Origin: Hydrogenophaga pseudoflava
GTDB taxonomy: Bacteria; Pseudomonadota; Gammaproteobacteria; Burkholderiales; Burkholderiaceae_C
Direction of reading: 5' to 3'
DNA: 64,000 nucleotides
Assembly: GCF_031020795.1 (NCBI RefSeq)
Contig: NZ_JAVHJP010000002.1
Span: 372,001-436,000, forward strand
Below, piece after piece: positions 26,872-35,148 of the stretch (the first letter of the stretch is position 1; every line of letters begins with the position of its first letter). Made by a program: the position numbers and the translations under genes. The notes under the pieces are model-generated. The model did no database searches and was not told where the DNA came from. It saw only the letters and a program-made list of their open reading frames with translations.

Positions 26872-27567
26872 TCACGCCACATGCACGGTGATGCCCGTGA
26901 GCCCGTCGACGCCACCGGTCATGGTGTCGCTGCTGACCACGGCGGCCACGCCTTCGGGCGTGCCGGTGTAGATCAGGTCGCCAGGCTGCAACTCCCAGGC
27001 CGCCGACAGGTGCTCGATGGTCTCGGCGATGTTCCAGATCAGCTTGGAGACATTGCTGCGCTGGCGGTCGCTGCCGTTGACCTGCACCCAGATCGCCGCG
27101 TTGCCGATGTCGCCCGCTTCCGCTGCGGGCGTGATGGGGCCGATCGGTGCCGAGTGGTCATAGGCCTTCCCGATGCACCAGGGGCGGCCCTGCTTCTTCA
27201 TGTCGTTCTGGAGATCCCGGCGGGTCATGTCCAGTCCCACGGCGTAGCCGTAGATGTGGCCGGCCGCGTCGGCGGCCTTGATGGCGCGCCCGCCACGGCC
27301 GATGGCCACCACCAGCTCGATTTCGTGGTGCAGGTTGCGGGTGAGCGGGGGGTAGGGGATGGTGGCCGCCTGTCCCGCCTCGGCCACCACGATGGCGTCG
27401 GCCGGCTTCATGAAGAAGAACGGCGGTTCGCGGCCGGTGAAGCCCATTTCCTTGGCGTGTTCTTCGTAGTTGCGGCCGACACAGTAGATGCGGTGCACGG
27501 GAAAGCGTTCGGCGCGGCCGACCACCGGCACCGAGACGACGGCGGGAGGAGGGAAGACGTAGCTCAT
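26872..27567 (-). CDS. fumarylacetoacetate hydrolase (FAH) family protein
   Basis: 231 residues, small single-domain FAH. Landmarks are VHRIYCVGRNYEEHAKEMG at the start, PFFFMKPADAIV, the metal-binding HHEIELVVAIGR, GYAVGLDMTRRDLQ and PGDLIYTGTPEGVAAV. Such enzymes hydrolyse acylpyruvates, decarboxylate oxaloacetate or hydrate and isomerise 2-oxo acids late in aromatic ring-cleavage pathways. ATG 27567 gives MSYVFPPP, with AAAGG upstream; an earlier in-frame start would overlap the ferredoxin gene. It follows the ferredoxin after 31 bases. Confidence 0.92.
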   Translation of the reverse strand: MSYVFPPPAVVSVPVVGRAERFPVHRIYCVGRNYEEHAKEMGFTGREPPFFFMKPADAIVVAEAGQAATIPYPPLTRNLHHEIELVVAIGRGGRAIKAADAAGHIYGYAVGLDMTRRDLQNDMKKQGRPWCIGKAYDHSAPIGPITPAAEAGDIGNAAIWVQVNGSDRQRSNVSKLIWNIAETIEHLSAAWELQPGDLIYTGTPEGVAAVVSSDTMTGGVDGLTGITVHVA

Positions 27568-27598
27568 GGGAGACCTTTCAGAACAGGGGCTCGGTGGT

Positions 27599-27928
27599 TC
27601 AGTGTTGCGAGGCGGGCAGGCGGACCACCAGGCCATCGAGTTCGGGCGTCAGCCGCACCTGGCAACTCAGCCGGCTGCCGGCCTCGACCGGGCTGGCGGC
27701 GAAGTCGAGCATGTCGGTTTCATCGGCCACGGGCTTGGGCAGCTTCTCGGCCCAAGGGCTGTCGATCATGACGTGGCAGGTGGCGCAGGTGAGCACGCCG
27801 CCGCAGTCGGCCTCGATGCCGTGGATGTTCGCGTCGACGGCGGCCTTCATGAGGCTCTGGCCGGTGGCGACGGTGATGGTTTCTTCGGTCTGGTCGGCGT
27901 GGACAAAACGGATGTGGATGGTGCTCAT
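27599..27928 (-). CDS. [2Fe-2S] ferredoxin (adrenodoxin/putidaredoxin type)
   Basis: 109 residues. Cluster ligands C42-x5-C48-x2-C51 and C89 (DCGGVLTCATCHV ... LSCQV) define the vertebrate/putidaredoxin-type fold. It is an electron carrier, here most plausibly to the Rieske oxygenase two genes upstream. It lies 16 bases after the GS-like gene in the same operon. A dedicated NAD(P)H ferredoxin reductase is not in the operon, so reduction must come from elsewhere. Confidence 0.94.
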   Translation of the reverse strand: MSTIHIRFVHADQTEETITVATGQSLMKAAVDANIHGIEADCGGVLTCATCHVMIDSPWAEKLPKPVADETDMLDFAASPVEAGSRLSCQVRLTPELDGLVVRLPASQH

Positions 27929-27944
27929 GAGAGAAAGAGTTGGG

Positions 27945-29423
27945 TCAGTAGCGGCTGAAGTATTCCCGCCGTTCGAAGTCGGCCTTGTCCTTGGCGTCGG
28001 TGTGGCGGTTGATTTCGGATTGTTTGATGCGGCAGAAGTGCTCGACCACGGCGGTCCCCAGGCCGTTGGTCAGCGCCTCGTCGGCCTGCAGCGCGGCCAG
28101 CGCATCCCCGAGGTTGTCGGGCAGGCGTTCATGTCCGCTGGCGTAAGGACTGTCGGTGGCCTCCGGTGGCGTCAGTCCGCGCAACAGTCCGTCCAGCCCA
28201 CTGTGGATCTGCGACGCGATGTAGAGATAGGGGTTGGCCGCCGGCTCGCCGATGCGGTTTTCGATCCGGGTGGCCGGGTCGCCAGCGGCGCCCACCACCC
28301 GCAGCATCGCGCCCCGGTTGTCCTGGCCCCAGAGGATGTGCTGCGGCGCCAGGGCGTTGGGCCGGAAGCGGCCGAAGCCGTTGATGGTGGGGGTGCACAG
28401 GGCGGTCATGCCCGGCGCGTGCGCCAGCAGGCCGGCCAGCCAGTGGGCGCCGGCGTCCGAGAGGGTGTGCCGGGCGTCGCGCGCCGTGCTGCCCTCGGCC
28501 GGGGCCCCGCGCGCGCAGCCGTTGCGGCCACTGTCGAGTTCGACCAGCGACTGGTGCAGGTGCCATCCGCTGGACATGATGTGGGGGAACGGCGGGCGGC
28601 ACATGAAGGTGGCCAGGTAGCCGGCGCGGCGCAGCGCCTGGCGCACGCCGTTGCGGAACAGCACCATCTGGTCGGCGGCGGTCAGCGCGTCGGTGGCGTC
28701 GAACACCGCCTCCACCTGGCTCGGGCCCAGCTCGATCTCCAGCGACTGCAGCGGCAGGCCCAGCGCCTGCGCGGTCTGCATCACGATGCGCAGCGGCTCG
28801 TCGGCCATGTCCATCATGGACTCTGCCTGCAGGTTGTAGCCGGGGTGGATCATCTGCACCGCTGGCGGCAAGCCGGGCCAGTCCGCGCGTTCGGGGTCGA
28901 GCTGCGGCGCTGCGTCGGTGATGCGGTAGATGTGGAACTCGACCTCGAGGCCGGTCTTGAAGCCGAAGCCGGTGACGGCCAGCTTCGACAGCGCCTGCTG
29001 CAGGACGCGCCGGCTGTCCAGCTCCACCGGAGCGCCGCTGGTGTGCCAGGGCTGGCAGCGCAGCCAGCCCGTGCCGTCGGTCCACGGCAGCAGGGTGAAG
29101 CTGTCGGGGTCGGGCAGCAGCATCAGGTTGGCCGCGCCGGCGAATCCCGTCAGACCTTCCGTGCCATTCGCCTCGAACACCTTCCAGGCCGTGTGGTCCG
29201 AGGTGTCCTTGAGCATCATCGTGCCGACCATGCCCACACCTTCCCGCAGGGCCCGGACCGCGGCGTGCGCCATCAGCGTCTTGCCGCGCAATTGCCCATG
29301 CACATCGCACCAGCCCATGCGCACGCGCTGGACCCCGCTGGACTCGATCAGCCGGGCAGCGCGCAGGCAGGACTGCTCCCGGTGGCTGTCGTGCTCGCCG
29401 CAGCGTTCTGCGAACGACATCAT
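27945..29423 (-). CDS. glutamine synthetase-family ligase (probable gamma-glutamyl-amine synthetase)
   Basis: 492 residues, with the beta-grasp N-domain (SSGVQRVRMGWCDVHGQLRGK) and catalytic domain (FGFKTGLEVEFHIY, MSSGWHLHQSL, NGFGRFRPNALAPQHILWG, RIENRIGEPAANPYLYIA). It is divergent from ammonia-assimilating GlnA: the N-domain and adenylylation regions differ. Relatives glutamylate organic amines (polyamines, aniline). The start ATG (29423) overlaps the Rieske stop as ATGA, so the two are translationally coupled. Partnering with an oxygenase recalls aniline catabolism, where a GS-like enzyme acts before the dioxygenase. Substrate unknown. Confidence 0.88.
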   Translation of the reverse strand: MMSFAERCGEHDSHREQSCLRAARLIESSGVQRVRMGWCDVHGQLRGKTLMAHAAVRALREGVGMVGTMMLKDTSDHTAWKVFEANGTEGLTGFAGAANLMLLPDPDSFTLLPWTDGTGWLRCQPWHTSGAPVELDSRRVLQQALSKLAVTGFGFKTGLEVEFHIYRITDAAPQLDPERADWPGLPPAVQMIHPGYNLQAESMMDMADEPLRIVMQTAQALGLPLQSLEIELGPSQVEAVFDATDALTAADQMVLFRNGVRQALRRAGYLATFMCRPPFPHIMSSGWHLHQSLVELDSGRNGCARGAPAEGSTARDARHTLSDAGAHWLAGLLAHAPGMTALCTPTINGFGRFRPNALAPQHILWGQDNRGAMLRVVGAAGDPATRIENRIGEPAANPYLYIASQIHSGLDGLLRGLTPPEATDSPYASGHERLPDNLGDALAALQADEALTNGLGTAVVEHFCRIKQSEINRHTDAKDKADFERREYFSRY

Positions 29424-30805
29424 CGGGCGCCTGCCACCAGGTCTGGTGTCGGCGAGTCGGCGGTCGACCACGGCGCCCCGGCGCGCTTCTCGCGCACGGC
29501 GTGCTGCCACCAGTCCTGCCAACCTGGCGCGGGCGCAATGCCGTCGACCGTGTCGGGCCCACCGATGGCCGCCGCCAGCGCCGGGTCGCCAATGCCCGGC
29601 GCCGGGCCGCCCTGCGCCACGGCGTCCATGGCCTGCTGCAGCAGGCGGCGGTGGGCCATGATGACCTTGTCGGTGGTGCCCAGGTGTTCGCGCGTGCGGT
29701 CCTGGATGGGCCCCATGCTCTCGCAGGCCCACTGGTCGTGCACGTTGATGTCGTCCTCGCCCATGCCCAGGTAGGTGCGGGTCATCTGCTCTTCCGGATT
29801 GAAGCCCCACTGGTTCCAGCGGCCTGCCTTGGGGATGTAGTCGGGCATGGTCACGGCCTTGAGCCGCTGCTGGCGCATGGTGGCCTTGTCGACCGGCGCG
29901 TCGAAGCTGGTGAAGAAGGCGTACCAGTAGTTGCGGGTGTCGTCCACCGGCACGTGCATCTGCGTGATCGTCATGGTCTCCGACAGCGGGATCACGAAGG
30001 TCTGCGGGAACACGTCGTTGGTGACCCGCACATGGGTCAACGCTTCGTTCAGCGGACGGAGCGCGGTCAGCTGCAGACCCCAGGGCTGCTGGGTGAAGCT
30101 GATCTCGGGGCGGTCGAACTCGCGCATCACCCGCGTCATGGGCCATCGCTCGCCGCCGATGTCGCCCGCGCTGGCGCCGCGGAACTGCTTGCCGTAGCTG
30201 CCTTCGAGCGGTGCGTCGTTGAAGAAGCGGTGCAGGTAGGACGCGTGCGCCGGGTCGATGCCGACCTCGAAGGCCTGCAGCCAGTTGCAGTGCCAGAGGC
30301 CCTTGAAGACGAAGCTGTGGCTGGCCGGGGCCACAAAACAGTCGAGCGCAGGGAAGGGCGGCGGGGTCCGGTCCTGCGGACCGAGCCAGGCGAACAGCGC
30401 GCCAGCCTTCTCCACGAGCGGGTAGCTGCGCTGGCGGATGCGCTGGCAGAGCGTGCTGCCTGCGGGCTCGGCGGGCGTTTCGGTGCACTGGCCGCTCACG
30501 TCGAACTTCCAGCCGTGGAACGGACATCGCAGGCCGTCGCCCTCGTTGCGGCCGTAGGCCAGGTCGGCCCCGCGGTGCGGGCAGTCGCGGTCCAGCAGAC
30601 CAAAGCGCCCCTGGGCGTCCTTGAACAGCACGAAGTCCTGCCCCAGCAGCCGCACCGCCTTGACCGGACGGATCGCCATCGGCGGGGCCAGCGACGGGTC
30701 GAACTCGTCCAGCATGGCCACCGGTTGCCAGTAGCGGCGCAGCAGCTCGCCGCCGGGCGTGCCGGGGCCGACCTGGGTCAGGCGCTGGTTCTGTTCTGCT
30801 TTCAT
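29420..30805 (-). CDS. Rieske non-haem iron oxygenase alpha subunit
   Basis: 461 residues from ATG 30805 (MKAEQNQRL); the in-frame sequence upstream is promoter. Rieske site C75-x-H77 and C94-x2-H97 (CPHRGADLAYG ... CPFHGWKF) in the N-terminal third. The catalytic iron site reads D184, H187, H192 (GIDPAHASYLH). Layout resembles single-component phthalate 4,5-dioxygenase or O-demethylase types, which work with a ferredoxin and reductase. First gene of the operon Rieske-GS-ferredoxin-FAH-DctP, divergent from the phosphorylase gene with 83 bases between. The substrate cannot be read from sequence. Confidence 0.92.
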   Translation of the reverse strand: MKAEQNQRLTQVGPGTPGGELLRRYWQPVAMLDEFDPSLAPPMAIRPVKAVRLLGQDFVLFKDAQGRFGLLDRDCPHRGADLAYGRNEGDGLRCPFHGWKFDVSGQCTETPAEPAGSTLCQRIRQRSYPLVEKAGALFAWLGPQDRTPPPFPALDCFVAPASHSFVFKGLWHCNWLQAFEVGIDPAHASYLHRFFNDAPLEGSYGKQFRGASAGDIGGERWPMTRVMREFDRPEISFTQQPWGLQLTALRPLNEALTHVRVTNDVFPQTFVIPLSETMTITQMHVPVDDTRNYWYAFFTSFDAPVDKATMRQQRLKAVTMPDYIPKAGRWNQWGFNPEEQMTRTYLGMGEDDINVHDQWACESMGPIQDRTREHLGTTDKVIMAHRRLLQQAMDAVAQGGPAPGIGDPALAAAIGGPDTVDGIAPAPGWQDWWQHAVREKRAGAPWSTADSPTPDLVAGAR

Positions 30806-30888
30806 GGGCACGTCTCCTGCGTGGGGTGGCAAAACATTAACCGATTTCCGTGGCCTAGAAGCGCCCCGGGGCGGTGTATCGTGGAGCC

Positions 30889-32460
30889 ATGGAGACACCT
30901 GCAACGACCACTCCCTGCGCCGGTGCAGGGCTGACCCTGCGCCGCGTGGCGATCGACACCTGGCGCGAGAACGTGGCCTACCTGCATCGCGACTGCGCCG
31001 TGGTGCGGGCCGAGGGCTTTCAGGCCCTGTCCAAGGTCGAGGTGCGTGCCAACGGGCGCAGCATCCTGGCCACGCTCAACGTGGTCGACGACCCGGCGCT
31101 GGTGGGCTGCGAGCAGATCGGCGTGTCCGAGGATGCGTTTGCGCAGCTGGCCGTGCCCGAAGGCCATCCCGCGTCGGTGACCCAGGCCGAACCGCCGGCT
31201 TCGATTCCGGCGCTGTTCCGCAAGATCAACGGCGAGCGGCTCAGCCGCGACGACTTTCAGTCCATCGTCGGCGACATCGCCCGCCACCGCTATTCCAAGA
31301 TCGAGCTCACCGCCTTTGTCGTGGCCTGCAACCGCAGCGAGCTGGACCGCGAAGAGGTGTCGTTCCTGACCGAGGCCATGGTGGCCAGCGGGCGCCGGCT
31401 GGACTGGCGCGAACCCCTGGTGGTGGACAAGCACTGCATCGGCGGCATCCCGGGCAACCGCACTTCGATGCTGGTGGTGCCCATCGTCGCGGCCTACGGA
31501 CTGGTGTTCCCCAAGACCTCCTCGCGCGCCATCACCTCGCCCGCCGGCACGGCCGACACCATGGAGGTGCTGGCCAATGTGGAGCTGCCGTTCGACCGGC
31601 TGACCGACATCGTGCGGGACCACCGGGGCTGCCTGGCCTGGGGCGGCACGGCCGACCTGTCGCCGGCCGACGACGTGCTGATTTCGGTGGAGCGGCCGCT
31701 GGCCCTCGATTCGCCGGGCCAGATGGTGGCCTCCATCCTGTCCAAGAAGATGGCGGCGGGTGCGACGCACCTCGTGCTGGACATTCCCATCGGTCCCACC
31801 GCGAAGGTGCGCTCCATGCCCGAGGCGCAGAAGCTGCGCCGCCTGTTCGAATACGTGGCGCAGCGCCTGCACCTCTCGCTGGACGTGGTCATCTCCGACG
31901 GCCGGCAGCCCGTGGGCCGCGGCATCGGGCCGGCGCTGGAGGCGCGCGACGTGATGCGCGTGCTGGAGAACGATCCGGAGGCGCCCGACGACTTGCGCCA
32001 GAAGTCGCTGCGGCTGGCCGGCCGGCTGATCGAGTGCAGTCCCGATGTGCGCGGTGGCCAGGGCTACGCGATCGCGCGCGACATCCTGGAATCCGGTCGG
32101 GCGCTGTCCCGCATGCAAGCCATCATCACGGCACAGGGTTCGCACAGCTTCGATCACCACCATCCCGCGCTCGGGGCCCTCACGCTGGAGGTGCCGGCGG
32201 CGTCCGATGGCGTGGTGATCGGCATCGACAACCTGCAGATCGCCCAGATCGCACGCCTGGCCGGCGCGCCCAAGGTCAAGGGCGCGGGCGTGGACCTGTT
32301 GTGCCGGCTGGGCGACACGGTGCGCGCCGGGCAAGTGCTCTTCCGGGTGCACGCCGACTACCCGTCCGACCTGCAGTTCGCACGCCACGCGGTGGAGCGG
32401 CACTGCGGCGTCTCGCTGGGCACGGCTGCCCAGATACCCCAGGTGTTTGTGGAGTCCTGA
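30889..32460 (+). CDS. thymidine phosphorylase, type 2 (AMP-phosphorylase-like)
   Basis: 523 residues from ATG 30889; GTG 30874 is an alternative, and neither has a well-spaced ribosome site. Unlike E. coli DeoA (440 residues), it carries an N-terminal ~85-residue domain as in archaeal AMP phosphorylase. The core is very clear: [59 protein letters not shown] and [10 protein letters not shown]. Archaeal relatives phosphorolyse AMP, CMP and UMP to ribose-1,5-bisphosphate. The next gene, a PRPP-synthetase homologue, overlaps it by one base. Whether the substrate is nucleoside or nucleotide is unresolved. Confidence 0.88.
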   Translation: METPATTTPCAGAGLTLRRVAIDTWRENVAYLHRDCAVVRAEGFQALSKVEVRANGRSILATLNVVDDPALVGCEQIGVSEDAFAQLAVPEGHPASVTQAEPPASIPALFRKINGERLSRDDFQSIVGDIARHRYSKIELTAFVVACNRSELDREEVSFLTEAMVASGRRLDWREPLVVDKHCIGGIPGNRTSMLVVPIVAAYGLVFPKTSSRAITSPAGTADTMEVLANVELPFDRLTDIVRDHRGCLAWGGTADLSPADDVLISVERPLALDSPGQMVASILSKKMAAGATHLVLDIPIGPTAKVRSMPEAQKLRRLFEYVAQRLHLSLDVVISDGRQPVGRGIGPALEARDVMRVLENDPEAPDDLRQKSLRLAGRLIECSPDVRGGQGYAIARDILESGRALSRMQAIITAQGSHSFDHHHPALGALTLEVPAASDGVVIGIDNLQIAQIARLAGAPKVKGAGVDLLCRLGDTVRAGQVLFRVHADYPSDLQFARHAVERHCGVSLGTAAQIPQVFVES

Positions 32461-33380
32461 TGCCTTCTGACGACCTGTCCGGTGTGTTGCTGTGCTTTGA
32501 CGACGAACGCCCGTTGGCGCAGGCCTGTGCCGACCAGACGGGGCTGTCGCTGGCGGTGGTGCAGCGTCACCGCTTCCCCGATGGCGAAGTGCGGGTGCGG
32601 CTGCCTGAGTCGCTGCCCGCGCGCGTGGTGCTCTGGCGCGGCCTGCACCAGCCCAACGACAAGCTGGTGGAACTGATGCTGGTGGCGCGCACGGCGCGCA
32701 CGCTCGGCGCGCGGCACCTGACCCTGGTCGTGCCCTATCTGGCCTACATGCGACAGGACATCGCCTTCAACCCGGGCGAGGCGGTGAGCCAGCGCATCGT
32801 GGGTGCGTTTCTGGCGCAGTTGTTCGACGCAGTGATCACGGTCGACCCCCACCTGCACCGCGTCGCTACTCTGCAAGAGGCGATCCCGGTAGAAGACGCC
32901 ATCGTGCTCGACGGCGCGCCCCTGCTGTCGGACCACATCGCCCGCCAGTGTGCGGGCGACGTGCTGCTGATCGGTCCGGACGAAGAGTCGCAGCAATGGG
33001 TGGCGCAGGCCGCCCGGCGCCACGGTTGGGAGTACGGTGTGTGCCGCAAGACCCGCCACGGCGACCGCCAGGTCGACATCGAACTGCCATCCGTGCGGGT
33101 GCAGGGGCGTCCGGTGGTGCTGATGGACGATGTCGCCAGCTCGGGGCACACGCTGGCGCGGGCGGCCCAAATGCTGCGGGATGCCGGTGCGGCATCGGTC
33201 GATGTGGCGGTGACGCATGCGCTGTTCGCCCAGGGCGCAGTGGCGCTGATCCGCGAGGCAGGCGTGGACCGCATCTGGAGCACCGACTGCATCCCTCACG
33301 AGAGCAATGCCGCGAGCATCGTGCCGGCCGTGGCCGCACGGCTGCGCAGCCTTGTACATCCCCTTATGCTCGCGCCATGA
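32460..33380 (+). CDS. ribose-phosphate pyrophosphokinase-like protein
   Basis: 306 residues, close to family length. Two phosphoribosyltransferase-like halves. RRHRFPDGEV-type FPDGE motif near residue 40; ITVDPHLHRV replaces the usual DLHAxQ; flexible loop KTRHGDRQVDIEL; PRPP loop VVLMDDVASSGHTL. Changes at the DLH site place it outside the housekeeping PrsA group. The start ATG overlaps the phosphorylase stop (TGATG), implying coupled translation. It may turn ribose phosphates from that enzyme into PRPP, or phosphorolyse in reverse; this is inference. Confidence 0.88.
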   Translation: MPSDDLSGVLLCFDDERPLAQACADQTGLSLAVVQRHRFPDGEVRVRLPESLPARVVLWRGLHQPNDKLVELMLVARTARTLGARHLTLVVPYLAYMRQDIAFNPGEAVSQRIVGAFLAQLFDAVITVDPHLHRVATLQEAIPVEDAIVLDGAPLLSDHIARQCAGDVLLIGPDEESQQWVAQAARRHGWEYGVCRKTRHGDRQVDIELPSVRVQGRPVVLMDDVASSGHTLARAAQMLRDAGAASVDVAVTHALFAQGAVALIREAGVDRIWSTDCIPHESNAASIVPAVAARLRSLVHPLMLAP

Positions 33381-34018
33381 AGCTCTACAACTACTTCCGT
33401 TCCTCCGCGTCCTTCCGCGTGCGCATCGCGCTGGCGCTCAAAGGCATCGCCTACGACTACGTGCCCGTGCACTTGGCCAAGGGTGAGCACAGGCAGCCGG
33501 CCTACGCCGACATCGCCGCCGACGGTCTGGTGCCGCTGCTGGAGCTCGACGATGGGACCCGACTGTCTCAGTCCATGGCCATCATCGAGTACCTCGACGA
33601 GACCCATCCCGCGCCGGCGCTGGTGCCCGGCGACGCCATCGGCCGCGCCCGCGTGCGCGCGCTGGCGCAGTCGATCGCCTGCGAGATCCACCCGATCAAC
33701 AACCTGCGTGTGCTCAGGTACCTCTCGGGCACGCTCAAGGTCGACGAGGAGACGAAGAACACCTGGTACCGCCACTGGGTGCGCACCGGGCTGGAAGCCT
33801 TCGAGCGCCAGTTGAACCAATTGCCCGCCGGGCGTTATTGCTTCGGCGACACGCCGACCCTGGCCGACTGCTGCCTGGTGCCGCAGATCTTCAACGGCCA
33901 GCGCTTCAACACGCCCATGGACGGCCTGCCGCGCACCATGGCGGCCTTTGAAGCCTGCATGACCCTGCCGGCGTTCCAGCAGGCCCAGCCATCGGCCTGT
34001 CCGGACAACGAGGCCTGA
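33377..34018 (+). CDS. maiA: maleylacetoacetate isomerase (zeta-class glutathione transferase)
   Basis: 213 residues. N-terminal thioredoxin fold with the zeta-class SSASFRVRIALALKG motif (catalytic Ser at the glutathione site), PLLELDDGTRLSQSMAIIEYLDE, and an all-helical C-domain with ACEIHPINNLRVLRYL, diagnostic of MaiA. It isomerises maleylacetoacetate or maleylpyruvate in tyrosine, homogentisate or gentisate breakdown. The start overlaps the PRPP-synthetase-like stop as ATGA and its stop overlaps the pgeF start. Homogentisate dioxygenase is not in the window; the FAH-family protein at 26872 lies on the other strand in another operon. Confidence 0.93.
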   Translation: MKLYNYFRSSASFRVRIALALKGIAYDYVPVHLAKGEHRQPAYADIAADGLVPLLELDDGTRLSQSMAIIEYLDETHPAPALVPGDAIGRARVRALAQSIACEIHPINNLRVLRYLSGTLKVDEETKNTWYRHWVRTGLEAFERQLNQLPAGRYCFGDTPTLADCCLVPQIFNGQRFNTPMDGLPRTMAAFEACMTLPAFQQAQPSACPDNEA

Positions 34019-34803
34019 TGGCGTTCCCGTCCGATTGGCTGGTGCCCGACTGGCCGGTGCCCGCGGGCGTCCGCGCCGTGTTCACGACCCGGGGCGGTGG
34101 CGTGTCGGCGCCGCCCTTTGACAGCTTCAACCTCGGTGATCACGTGCGAGACGATCCGGTGGCGGTGCTCGCCAACCGCCGGCGGCTGAAGGACGTCTGC
34201 TGCGCACGCCCGGTGTTCCTGTCCCAGGTTCACGGCTTGAAAGTTGCGTCCATCGACGCAAAAACCCCCGACGGCACCGAGGCCGATGCCTGCCTGACGG
34301 CGCGGGCCGGCGTGGTCTGCACCGTGATGGTGGCCGACTGCCTGCCGGTGCTGTGGTGCCTGCCCGACGGATCAGCGGTGGCCGCCTCTCATGCCGGCTG
34401 GCGCGGACTGGCAGGGCAGGGCGGCCATGGCGTTCTGGAGGCCACTTTTCAGGCCTTCATGGCTCCGTCTTCCCCGGAGGTGGCGCCGCTGGTGTGGCTG
34501 GGTCCCTGCATCGGACCCAAAGCGTTTGAAGTGGGCGCGGAAGTGCGCGACGCGTTCGTGGCGGTCGACAACGAGGCTGCATGTTGCTTTGAGGCGCTGC
34601 CAGCCGAAGGCAAGTTTCTGGCCGATCTGCCGGCGCTGGCCCGGCGTCGGCTGCGTGCGATGGGCGTGACGAAGATCTTCGGCAACGACGGCAGCGATGC
34701 CTGGTGCACCGTCACCCAGTCGTCACGGTTCTTTTCCCACCGTCGGGACGCCGCCCGGCTCGGCAGCACCGGCCGCATGGCCGCCTGCGTCTGGAAGGCC
34801 TGA
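34018..34803 (+). CDS. pgeF: peptidoglycan editing factor PgeF / purine nucleoside phosphorylase YfiH family
   Basis: 261 residues (E. coli YfiH 243). The metal triad H72, C108, H125 (QVHGLK, ADCLPV, SHAGWRG) matches E. coli H71, C107, H124. TTRGGGVSAPPFDSFNLG and QSSRFFSHRRDAARLGSTGR are family signatures. Members phosphorolyse adenosine and inosine, and prevent L-Ser entering peptidoglycan. Its start overlaps the maiA stop (TGATG). The 3' 81 bases overlap an antisense small gene. pgeF before phaC is a common Burkholderiales arrangement. Confidence 0.94.
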   Translation: MAFPSDWLVPDWPVPAGVRAVFTTRGGGVSAPPFDSFNLGDHVRDDPVAVLANRRRLKDVCCARPVFLSQVHGLKVASIDAKTPDGTEADACLTARAGVVCTVMVADCLPVLWCLPDGSAVAASHAGWRGLAGQGGHGVLEATFQAFMAPSSPEVAPLVWLGPCIGPKAFEVGAEVRDAFVAVDNEAACCFEALPAEGKFLADLPALARRRLRAMGVTKIFGNDGSDAWCTVTQSSRFFSHRRDAARLGSTGRMAACVWKA

Positions 34804-35022
34804 AGCTGCTTGCCGGCGCTGTGCTTCTTCGGCGGCCTCGCGCTCACGGAGGCCTTTGCGCCGCTGGGGCGTGAGCATCAGGTAAACCACCAATGAAAGT
34901 GGCACTAAACCGTAAAGAAAAAAGGTCACAATGGCTCCAAGAAGAGAGCCGTTGCTGCCGGTGGCTTCCGCCACCGACATCATCAGCACCACGTAGAGCC
35001 AAGCGATCACAACCAGATACAT
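34723..35022 (-). CDS. small membrane protein, unknown function
   Basis: 99 residues. Two hydrophobic helices (residues ~2-20 and 28-48: LLGAIVTFFLYGLVPLSLVVYLM), then a basic-acidic tail (RRKGLREREAAEEAQRR) ending Gly/Ala-rich. A small membrane protein at this place between pgeF and phaC is plausible, and the helices are better than chance for a shadow ORF. The last 27 codons overlap pgeF on the other strand. No family recognised. Confidence 0.65.
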   Translation of the reverse strand: MYLVVIAWLYVVLMMSVAEATGSNGSLLGAIVTFFLYGLVPLSLVVYLMLTPQRRKGLREREAAEEAQRRQAASGLPDAGGHAAGAAEPGGVPTVGKEP

Positions 35023-35148
35023 AGCGACCTGCGACCGGGAAGTTTGTTGTCAGTTTGTTGGAAGTGAGCAGACAGACACTAGGGAAAACCCGGCCTCAAG
35101 CCCGATAGGACTTGATAATAAGCCGCAGGACAAACATCGGAGACTTGC

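Noticed and set aside
25756-27771. 670-codon plus-strand open frame across the TRAP and FAH genes
   Set aside because: Composition of an antisense shadow; both minus-strand genes have clear motifs.
30759-32459. Plus-strand frame fused ahead of the PRPP-synthetase-like gene
   Set aside because: It overlaps the well-supported phosphorylase in another frame; the real start is the overlapping ATG at 32460.
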